Shown: piece after piece, positions 46,801 through 55,788 of the stretch | How the letters are laid out: each line of letters opens with the position of its first letter | How positions within the stretch are numbered: the first letter of the stretch is position 1 | Assembly: GCF_000417875.1 (NCBI RefSeq) | Contig: NW_006920871.1 | Location: 347,950-411,949, forward strand | DNA length: 64,000 bases | From: Pseudozyma flocculosa PF-1 | Lineage: Eukaryota > Basidiomycota > Ustilaginomycetes > Ustilaginales > Ustilaginaceae | Direction: 5' to 3' | The notes under the pieces: generated by a model | The model's input: only the letters and a program-made list of their open reading frames with translations | Told to the model about the DNA's origin: nothing | Databases searched by the model: none | Made by a program: the position numbers and the translations under genes

Positions 46801-47779
46801 TCATGAACGCCGGCAGCGCCGGCTCTAGCAAGAGGTCCTCGGACGCGTTTTCGCGCGAGGAGCTGCTGGACATCTTCACGCTGCACACCAACACCACCTG
46901 CCTCTGCCACAAGCAGCTGGTGTGCGGCTGCGACGGCCGCGGGTCTGGGAGCGGGAAGGCCGCCCGCAAAGCCACGGAGGCGGGATCCAGCAGCGGTACC
47001 GACGTCGATGCCAACGCAACAGAAGGCGACAGCGATGATGATGACGACGACGACGACGACGATGACCAGCCGCTTCCGGGCTTCGTTGCAGCTTCGCAGC
47101 ACGTCGTCAACACCGCCAACGCCGCCAACAACGACCGCCGCGCCAAGCTGGCGGCCCTCCATGACTGGGCGCACTTCGACTGCTACCAGCAGCCGGACGC
47201 CTTCGAGCTCGACGCCATCGTGGCCCGCCTGCTGCAGGGCTACGAGCCCGTCGCGCCGGTCTCGAAGGCTCGAGCCGACCACTCCGGCAAAGCATCGACG
47301 ACGGAGGCGCCGCGCATCAAGCAAGAGCCGGGCGCGGCTGCGAGCGTGTCGAGCGGGCGCGATCATGGCCGTCCGAGCCTCTTGGAGCAGCTGGACGATC
47401 CGAACTTTGCCAAGCAGTGGCGAGCGACGTCCGACGCCGACAGAGTACCCCAGGGGTTGGGCGAGGAAGCACAAACAGCGGTGGACCAGTGGGGCGACGA
47501 CGACGACCGAGCCGCCGACTTTGACGTGAGTAGGGCGAAAGAAGGCGCGCGTTCTCGTGAGGCGGCGCACGTCGCCAGGCTTGCTGCGGCTGCTGACCCC
47601 ACGCTGGCGGGCATCGACCGACCTTTGACTCTTCTCTTACTCTACTCTGGCAGATTGAGGCGACGAGCGCGGGTCGGATCCTCTTTGCGTTTGCCAAGTC
47701 GTCCAAGGCGCTGAGCACGGATGTGCCGCTGGCGGCGTTGGGCGACGACGTGGCAGCCTCGGCTGGACCGGTATCCTAG
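43826..47779 (+). CDS. RDH54: SNF2-family recombination translocase Rdh54/RAD54B
   Basis: A 1103-residue nuclear ATP-dependent DNA translocase that remodels Rad51/Dmc1 filaments in homologous recombination. Seven exons: 43826-44283, 44385-44689, 44791-44881, 44989-45063, 45176-45340, 45434-47525 and 47654-47779. An N-terminal domain at about 112-180 ([22 protein letters not shown], split here as two parts [10 protein letters not shown] and [12 protein letters not shown]) is the one found in RAD54B, and separates it from Rad54. The SNF2 core has the Walker A motif DEMGLGKT ending near 366 (Lys365 spans an intron), DEGH at 471-474, SGTPIQND, and the helicase C half with [11 protein letters not shown] and [11 protein letters not shown]. 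After it comes [13 protein letters not shown], a Cys/His cluster typical of the family, then a long Asp run and an acidic tail. The GTG upstream of the ATG at 43826 is not used. The last exon adds 41 residues. Confidence 0.92.
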
Positions 47780-50063
47780 GCTAGCTGGTCGATTCTTGGT
47801 TCCTTCTCGCGTCAGCTCACAGCAGCGCCTCGCGCTTCTTCCCTCGGCCGCCTTTCCTGCAATCTCTGAACGACGCCCGATCATCGACGCCCCGGCCTGC
47901 TCAGCCTTTGACCGGGTCAGGCTTGCGCTGGAGGCAGAAAGCCTTGGTCGCGCGTGGGAAGCGGCGCGAAGGGCTCCCCCGCAGGCGAGGACGTACAACG
48001 GCGAGAGCGAGAGGCGAGGGCGAGATCTGCAAGATACCGCGCGTACCGCAGATGCATGGGCGGCTCGTTCGACCGCTCGCTTCGATGCAAGGGGGCCCGC
48101 CGAGGAACGGAGGGCGGGCGAGACGGGGGCGGCGGAATGCGAACGCGAATCTACAGCGGGCCAGCGGGCTAGCCAGCCAGGCCAGCGAGCGAGCGAGCGA
48201 ATACGGCAGCGTCGGCCCGCGGTCGCAAGCTAAGACGCCGTACTGTAGGGTGCCGTCGCGTCGTTCTGCGCCGGCATGCCATACCATACCATGGCGCAGC
48301 AGCTTGGCGGATCGGCAGCCGAGCAGATCCTCGACGGCTTCCGAGGGCAAGGACGGTCTGGAAATAGACGATGCGCAACGCCTTGCCTCGAGGTGCTGTG
48401 TACCGGTGGCCAAGCCAGGCTAGGCTGCGCTACGGAGACCCGCCCTGGCTGGAGGCGCGCAAGGTGGTCTCGGCAAGGCGGCCATGGTACCCAGCGCGGC
48501 CGCACGTACGAAGCGGTGGCGAGCTTGCCTGCCTGGTCTCGTTTGCTGGTTGGCGGATCGCCGCGCATGCGTTCGCCTAGCCTGGCCTGGCCCGGCCTGC
48601 CGAGCTTTGCACGCCGTGCAGCAGGCTCTCGGTCGCTNNNNNNNNNNNNNNNNNNNNNNNNNNNNNNNNNNNNNNNNNNNNNNNNNNNNNNNNNNNNNNN
48701 NNNNNNNNNNNNNNNNNNNNNNNNNNNNNNNNNNNNNNNNNNNNNNNNNNNNNNNNNNNNNNNNNNNNNNNNNNNNNNNNNNNNNNNNNNNNNNNNNNNN
48801 NNNNNNNNNNNNNNNNNNNNNNNNNNNNNNNNNNNNNNNNNNNNNNGCCGACAAGGCAACGTCGGACGGCGTTTGGAAAGGAGGCTGCAACCCGGAGCAG
48901 GTAAGGCCGGCCGTCGTCGAAGTCAGCAGCAGCAGCAGCAACGGCGCACGTTCAACGACAGAAGAAGCAGGCAGGGCTTGGGCGGGCGGGCAGCCGCAGC
49001 CAAGCAACGCCGCGGCGGTTTTGGGGGGGTCCCAGCCGGGCGGCCAGGCCAGGCGGGCGGCAGAGGCAGGCAGGCAACCTTAGGGCACGAGCCAAGGCAG
49101 GCAGGCTAGGACGAGCGCGCCCTGGCTGGCCGGTTGGCGGGGGCCGTCGGTCAAAGGAGCGAGCCGAAGCAGAGACAGAAGTCGATCCTTTGACGTCATC
49201 CAACCGCGCGCGCCTGTGGGCCGACGTGCCAGCCGCGCCGACGCAGCCGACCCAAAGTGGCCAGCCCAGCGCAACGCAACGCAACAAAGCGCAACGCAGC
49301 TTAGCCTTGCCTGCAGCGGCCAGCCGGTTGGCACAGAGCGGCACGAAGGCGGGTCAGCCAAGTCGAGCCAGCACGGCTCGCCCCGGCACCCCGCCCTCGC
49401 TGGCCTGGCCTTGGTTCGGCCGCTGCCCGCGCCGCAGCGCAGAGCACCGCTGCATGCATGCGTGCGCTTCGCCTGCCTGGGCTTTGATCTGCCAGCAGGC
49501 AGGCTGCTGGTCAGCCAAGCCGAGAGGCCGACCGGCGGGGGTCCAGGCTGGCCGCCCTTCCAGGCAGAGAGACGCAGAGCGAAGGGCTCGGATGGCACGA
49601 TCTGGGCCCAAGCGCCAGAGCGAGCAGCCAGGCAAGCCAGCCAGAGGCCTGGCAGGCAAGGTTGCGTCACCCCCAGCTCGTCGTCGCCGCAGGCAAGCAC
49701 CGACGGTCAAGCCGCCGTCGAGCGCCTGCTTCGCTCGGTCGGCAGGCTGGATGACTGGCCCAGAGCCTTGCGGTCAACCGTTGCTCTGCCTTGGCCCGCC
49801 CGGCCCAATCCTCCAGTACTTGAACCCCCAGAGAGCCGTCGGGCGCGGCCTATGCGTGCCTCCCTTCCCCGTCAACACTCCCTCACTCTCTACCATCACC
49901 ATCCATCCGCCTCGCTCCCATCACATCCATCAGCTTCGACAGCCAGCACACTAGTCGATAGCCAGCTACAGCAGCAACACACAGCCGACTTTCCCTCCCC
50001 GCCACCTTCGACCCAGCCCGCATCCATCCATCCGCGCCGTCGTCGCCGCCACCGCCATCCACA
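47780..50063. other. 2.3 kb intergenic region with a gap
   Basis: It lies between two plus-strand genes. Most of it is CAGGC/GCCAG-rich low-complexity DNA with no recognisable coding sequence; 209 unknown bases at 48638-48846 interrupt it. The last 200 bp before the Slm1 start are CT-rich on the coding strand (CCATCC, CCTCCC), as expected of a leader. It includes the second copy of the shared GCAAC repeat at 49266-49287. Confidence 0.5.
48638..48846. other. Assembly gap of 209 unknown bases
   Basis: A continuous run of unknown bases inside GC-rich, repeat-like intergenic DNA, presumably a scaffold gap with a size estimated from read pairs. No open frame that looks real enters it from either side. 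Confidence 0.97.
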
Positions 50064-52381
50064 ATGACCGACGCCCAGTCCACCATGACCAGGGCGACCT
50101 CGCTCAGCCGCAAGTCGACTGTGGCCAGCCGCAACGCATCGCTCATCAAGAAGAACACGGGCCCGCACGAGCTCCGCCCTTCGGACATCCTCATCGAGCG
50201 CTTCACGGGTGAGTAGGCGCGTTGTCCCTCGGCAGGTACCCTTGACGAGCTCGGGGGCATTTACGACGGCCGTGGTGCTGACGACGACTATCCTTGCCCG
50301 CCCTCTGATACGTCGCGCCCCGCCGCTCCGCTGCACACAGGCTGGAAGCACATCACCAAGCAGCTCATCAGCTACTTTGAGGGCATCGCCGACATCGAGT
50401 ACAACACCGCAAAGGAGCTCACCAAGCTCGGCGGCGTCATCCAGGTGCCCTTCCGCGAGGGCAACCAGTACCTCGGCGAGGACGGCATCCAGGACATCTA
50501 CTACGGCATCCGCGACAAGACGCGCGTCATCGCCGACCACCACGCCAACCTGGCCAAGACGGTCGAGGGCTCCATTGTCCAGCACCTCCAGAAGCTCCGC
50601 TCCGAGATCAAGGCGCACATCAAGAATGTCCAGCAGGACACGGGCAAGCTCGCCAACGGCGTCGCAAAGGAGCGCGAGATGTCGACCAAGATGATCTCTG
50701 ACTTGGCCCGCTCCATCACCCTGCTCAAGAACACGCCGATGAGCGTCACGGCGCGCGAGGACCCCTACAGCGCCAACCAGGCCGTCTTCCGCCAGCTCCA
50801 GCGCCAGGTCAACGAGGAAAACGCCCTGCAGAAGAGCATCATCATCATGCAGCAGAACTCGGCCCACTTTGAGGAGGGCATTGTCCGCAGCATCCAGAGC
50901 GCCTGGCAGACGTTTGACGAGTGGAGCGGCAGGATGTCGGCCCAGGTCCAGGACACCTGGCTCAGCCTCGGCGTCCAGATGCGCAGCCTCCAGCCCAACG
51001 CCGAGTGGATCGCCTTTGCCGCCCGCTCCGACCACCTCCTCGACCCGGACACGCCCCTCCGCAACCCCGAGACGATCGACTACCCGGGCAAGGAGGACCC
51101 GTCGGTCATCCCCGTCCACCAGGGCATCCTCGAGCGCAAGAAGCGCTTCACCAAGACGTACAAGGAGTCGTTCTACGTCCTCACCCCCGCCGGCTACCTC
51201 CACGAGCACGGCTCCTCGGACCAGACCAAGCACCCGCAGCCAGAGCTCTCCCTCTTCCTGCCCGAGTGCACCCTCGGACCGCCCTCGACCATGGCCAGCA
51301 AGAGCCACAAGTTCCACATCGAGGGACGCAAGGTCACGGGCGGCCAGAGCGCCATCCCGCAGAAGGGCATCGCCAGCCTCGGCATGGGCCGCGAGCACGC
51401 CTACACGTTCCGCGCCCGCAGCCACGAGGAGATGATGGAGTGGTGGAACGACATCAAGCAGCTCTCCAAGGTCTACCTCACGACGTCGGAGCAGATGGAC
51501 CGCTCCGGACCCGTCCCCGCCGCCGTCCGCGCCGCCGGCTACCGCAGCGAGGAGGAGGAGGAGGAAGAGGAGGACGGCAGCTCGATCGAGGAGGAGGACG
51601 AGGAGGAGTACGAGGAGGCCGAGGACGAGAACGCCCACGTCCACAACAACACGAGCTCCTCGGCCGCCGCCACGGCCGCCCCCGCCATCCCCCAGGCCGC
51701 CACCACCGGTTCCGCCAAGGAGGAGGAGATCCCGGCCTACTCTGGCGCGCCTCAGGGTGAGGTCGGCCCCAACGGTAAGTGCGGCCCTCACATGCTTGGG
51801 GCCCGGACAGCCTCGAGACCAAGACCAGCTGCTGACACGACGCGATTCGCGACTCAATCGACCCACCCGACTGCAGGCTACCTGCTCGAGAAGAAGACCG
51901 ACAACGCCGCTCGCGCCGGTGAGCCGTCGCAGGACGGCCTCAACCGCAGCGCCAGCTCGGCGGGCAAGGAGGTGAGCATCGTCCTTCGACTCGACGTCGG
52001 CGTCGGCGCCACGCCCGATCGCAGCCACACGCCACGGCATCGCACTGACACGAAAGACGCCTCTGCCCACCCGTCCGACCCACGCACAGAAGGCGACCGA
52101 GGAAGCCGAGGCCACCAAGGAAGGTGAGTTGGGCAGCAACGCCGCGTGATTTCCACTCGCGACAGACGAGCGGCCAGGCGTGCCGCGTGCAGCAACCAAT
52201 CGGCTCGGGAGGCTGGTCACCACGAGCCTCGGCCGCTGACACTCTGCCTGGTGTCGTTGGCTTTGGACTCGGGCACCCAGGGGCGGCTCCGAACCCGACG
52301 CCCGCCGACCTTGCCCGTCAGAATTCTGTCGCCAGCAGCATGCGCACCATGCAGACTGCGCGACAGGGCGACGACGAGTAG
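50064..52381 (+). CDS. SLM1: Slm1/Slm2-like PH-domain TORC2 effector
   Basis: A 602-residue plasma-membrane protein of the Slm1/Slm2 family, which bind PI(4,5)P2 in eisosomes, recruit TORC2 and link it to Ypk kinases, calcineurin and actin organisation. Five exons: 50064-50208, 50341-51774, 51877-51971, 52090-52123 and 52281-52381. The N terminus ELRPSDILIERF, then WKHITKQLISYFEGIADIE, opens an F-BAR-like helical region at about 45-270. A PH domain follows at about 308-425 (HQGILERKKRFTKTYKESFYVL). After it comes a Glu-rich acidic stretch, Ala/Thr-rich linker and a short tail ending MRTMQTARQGDDE. The C-terminal calcineurin-docking motif known from yeast was not seen. Exon 4 is only 34 nt; its junctions rest on phase and splice signals alone, so the last 50 residues are the least certain part. 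Confidence 0.9.
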
Positions 52382-52872
52382 GCGGAGGTGGGGCTGCCTT
52401 GTGGCCGGGTGATGCTGCATTCCTCCCGCTTCCATCGCCTTTTCGCCTCGCTCTTCTCGACAAGACAAGGGTTTCAGCAGACTGACACGGGGACATCCTC
52501 ACTCATCCTTGTCCCCTCGGCCCTTTTCGGGCGACGCAGCATGAGCGTGCGACGCCAGTCTCCTTCCTCGCTCCAACGGACGTGATATCAGAGTCGGGAT
52601 ACCCTACCTCTCTCCTCGGACCCATTCCCTGTTCCTCCAGTCCAGGCCGCTCTCAACGTCGCTCGTTTACTGCCCCACCCCCCTCGTCGAGACGGCCCGC
52701 TGCCGGCCGCTGCGACAGGCGGTGGGCGAGCCCGTCTCGACGTTTCCATGCTTGTCCATGATTGTTTAATTCTTATTTCGCTCGTTGCCCTCCGAGTCTC
52801 CGCCTGAAGTGTGCGTGCAAAGTGAGAGTCTGGCGCTGAGCGATGAGGGAGCGGCGAAAGGCCTTTTTTCCC
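52382..52872. other. Convergent spacer, SLM1 and ALG7
   Basis: A 491 bp spacer between two convergent stop codons, T- and C-rich on the plus strand near 52380-52670, holding both 3' untranslated regions. No gene was seen. Confidence 0.55.
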
Positions 52873-55244
52873 CTAGGACGTGGGGAAGACGAGGGCGGCG
52901 ACGCGGTAGCGCACCGCAAAGGCGAGGAGGGATCCGAGGGCCTGGACGGCCATGACGTGGTACCACAGCCCCAACTCGGAGATGCTCGGACCGGTATACG
53001 GCCTTGCCCCGTCGTCGTTGATCTTCCCTGTGTCGACACCGACACCGACATGGACAGGGGCGATGGTGGTGGTGGAGGAGGAGGGTCGATGTCGTACGCC
53101 GCGAAAGACGAGGATGGCATTGAGGAGGGTGAGGTTGGTCGTGCTCTTCAACCTCCTCTTTCCCCTTCCTCTCGGCGACGACGACGACGAGGAAGACGAC
53201 GAGGAAGGGGGGTGGTGCCATTCGAGTTGGACCAGTCTTGCCGCTTCGAGCAGTCGGAGTATGACGACTGTCGAGCCGGATGCCACTTTTTTCGGCTGGC
53301 TCGCCACCACCACCACGCCTTTCCCCTCGGTGCGCAGCGGAAGGGTCGTGCCGTCGCTGAATTCCGTAATGGACGGGTACAGGCTGTTGGTACTTGCGTC
53401 GAACCTTCCATCGGAAAAGGTTGACGAGGAAGGGTGAAGGCAAAGAGCGGGGGGAAAGGGACGTAGATTGGTCTTAGGATTGGCTGGTACGGTCGCCTGG
53501 GCCCGTCCTCGATCCCGTCAAGAGCAAGGCGCGAGAGGAGGGAGAGAGGGGACGGTAATGACGACGACGACGACGGGCGCGGACCGACTCACCTCGGCAC
53601 GCGATGGCGCGGGTTGGGCACGAGGCCAAACAGCTGCGGGCAGCTCAGGAGGAAGTTGAAGATCTGCGGTGCGAAAAACAGGAGGAGCGTCTTGCTGAAG
53701 TGGCCCAGGATGCCCACGGCGGAAAAGACCATGCCGGCAAAGTAGCAAAACGTGTCGCCCACAAACACGCGCGCCGGGTACCGGTTCCACGCCAGCAGGC
53801 CCAGGCAGACGCCCGAGAGCGGCAGCAGGAAATAGAGGCTGAAGAGGTGGCGACGCAGCAGCTCCTCGGACGCGAAGCTGCCCGGTAGGCCGGCGCGCGG
53901 ATCGAGGTAGAGGAGGGAGTTGATGCACAGCGAGATGCAGATGACGAGCGCCTGCCCCACCTCGACGCCGTTGATGCCCGCCAAGATGTTGATGCTGTTT
54001 GTGCAGAACGTTGAGAGGAGCGACATGTAGACGTAGTAGAGCGGGCCTGCGCGGCCGAGGCACACGAGATGAGACGAAGGGGAGGGGTAAAGGGCGAAGG
54101 CGAGGGTTCAGCACGCGCGCTACCGCCATGCCGGTCGACGCCAGCTGCGGGGGCTCACCGAGATCGATAATCGATGTGCCCAGCCAGGCGCGCAGGCTCT
54201 CGGGCCAGCTGGGCATGACGACCGTCGTGCCGCCGCCGCCCGCGTAGTAGATCATCAGCAGCGGGATGCTGGCGATGATGGGGATGGGGAGCTTGTAGCG
54301 CCACCGGATGTCAAAGACGTCGTCGAGGAAGCCGAGCACGATGGCACAGAGGAACGTGAGGAGCGCAGAGAGGTAGCTTGCCAGCTGCGCGCATCAGCAG
54401 GACCAGAAACAGGTCACGCCGGGCCGGGTCAGCCAGCGAGACGGGACGGGAGGTCAATCTTTGTGCCTGAGGCGTCGTATGAGACCGGGCTCAGCAGGAG
54501 GAGGGGCGCGCCGGCTACGCACCTCGTGGTGGGGAAAGTCGCGCTTGCCGTCCATCCTGCCCTCCCATCCTATGGGATCTTTGAGCGGCCCCGGATCCAG
54601 TCCGAAGCCCGCAGCTGCCGCAGAGTGGCCAGCCTGCGAGGTGGGCGAGGTAAAGTAGCGGAAGGGGATGAAGAGGAAGAGGAGAGCCATGTAGACGCTC
54701 GCGGCCGGGAGGCCCATCGTCTCGGGACTGGAAGCCGGTCGGGGAGAGGGATTCAGCTGTCGCAACTTGGCTCGTACACTGACGAGGAGCGGACGCATCC
54801 GCGCAACATTGCTCACAGTTCCTCGAGCTGGCGGCTCTTGAGCAGGTCCTTGCCCTTGAAGCCGCGCTGCTTGAAGACGTCCTTTGTACCTTGAATCGCC
54901 AGCGAGGTGGCCCACAGGCCCAGCACGGCCAGGCCGCACGAGGCGAGGAGGTCCGGGAAGCACCTGTCAAAGTCGAGAATGGACTGTCGCTGGGTTGGCG
55001 TGAGGGCTATGGAGACGAAGCGCGAGACGAGCGGGTGGGCTGCGTGGTCGAGGCGCGTCCATATCGAGATCGACGAGTGGTGCAGCGACGAGGGGCGGAA
55101 GAATGAGAGGAGCGTGTCGCGCAGACCAGGATGGGTGGCGGAGAGGTGTGCGGGTAGGGATGCGTGGTACTGTACGAGTGGCGGGAGCAGGAGGAGGGTG
55201 AGGGCGATGGGCAGCGCGACCGCTGTCAGCGCGAGGGAAGGCAT
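52873..55244 (-). CDS. ALG7: UDP-GlcNAc:dolichyl-phosphate GlcNAc-1-P transferase Alg7
   Basis: A 614-residue multi-pass ER membrane enzyme that starts the dolichol-linked N-glycan precursor and is the target of tunicamycin. Five exons: 55244-54817, 54727-54523, 54384-54159, 54046-53593 and 53404-52873 (introns 89, 138, 112 and 188 bp). Family motifs in order are [18 protein letters not shown] across the first junction, FPHHE and LASYLSALL across the second, [11 protein letters not shown] (Asp232/Asp233), [16 protein letters not shown] (from about 303), [12 protein letters not shown] (Gly383-Asp384) and GILGHFSKT, then PNPRHRVPR before the last exon and [15 protein letters not shown] near the end. 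Alternating hydrophobic segments fit about ten membrane helices. The N-terminal 80 residues and an Ser-rich insert in exon 5 (from a TCG repeat) make it longer than the human enzyme (about 408). Confidence 0.92.
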
Positions 55245-55788
55245 GGCGAGGGCGGGGAAAGCGAGGGCAAGAAGCGGAGTGTCGATAATCAGTTGTGCTC
55301 GCTAGCGGGTCAACAGCATGGCTGCGGTCTGCTGCGGCGAAGCAAGGAAGGATGGAGGAGGAGGAGGAGGTGGTGTTGGTGGTGGTGGTGGTGGTGGTGG
55401 AAGCGGTGGTCAACCCGGGTCCCCCTTGGTGGAGGCAAGGAGCAGGCAGTCGACGTGGCCGCATGCAGAACAACGCCGGCCAATCTTGAGTGTGAGGGAA
55501 ACAACAAAAGCCACGAGGCTCAAGCATCCACGCACAGACCAGCCAAGCCACGCACGGGGCCAGGCTCCGCACCCGCGGCCGTTGCTACCTTCGATAACCA
55601 TCAACAACAGCCAGCCGTCAGCCCTCGTCTCGCCTGGCCTCGTCCCGTCTTGGACTTCCCACTGTCGCAGCATGTCGCATCACTCTCGTCACGAAAGCAC
55701 GGCGTTTCACCTGGAGCATGACCGTCGACGGCGGCACTCGGTGAGATTGTCGTTCGGGGCCCTGGCAGCGCGCAAGCCGCCAGCCAGC
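55245..55788. other. Spacer between the JmjC-like gene and ALG7
   Basis: A 544 bp stretch with the promoter of ALG7 and the 3' end of the cupin gene. It contains a (GGA)n(GGT)n run at 55354-55400, so CCT/ACC repeats on the ALG7 coding strand about 110 bp upstream of its start codon. No gene was seen. Confidence 0.55.
55354..55400. repeat. (GGA)n(GGT)n trinucleotide repeat
   Basis: About five GGA units run into about ten GGT units in the ALG7 promoter region. The coding strand of ALG7 reads a polypyrimidine-like (ACC)n(TCC)n. Confidence 0.9.

Noticed and set aside
45453..47570. 705-codon open frame antisense to RDH54
   Set aside because: The plus strand holds all SNF2 helicase motifs; the antisense product is Arg/Val/Leu-rich filler.
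49896..52502. 868-codon open frame antisense to the Slm1 gene
   Set aside because: Its composition is Val/Leu/Gly/Arg with no domain, and it mirrors the third-base GC bias of the true gene on the other strand. The plus-strand exons encode a clear F-BAR/PH protein.
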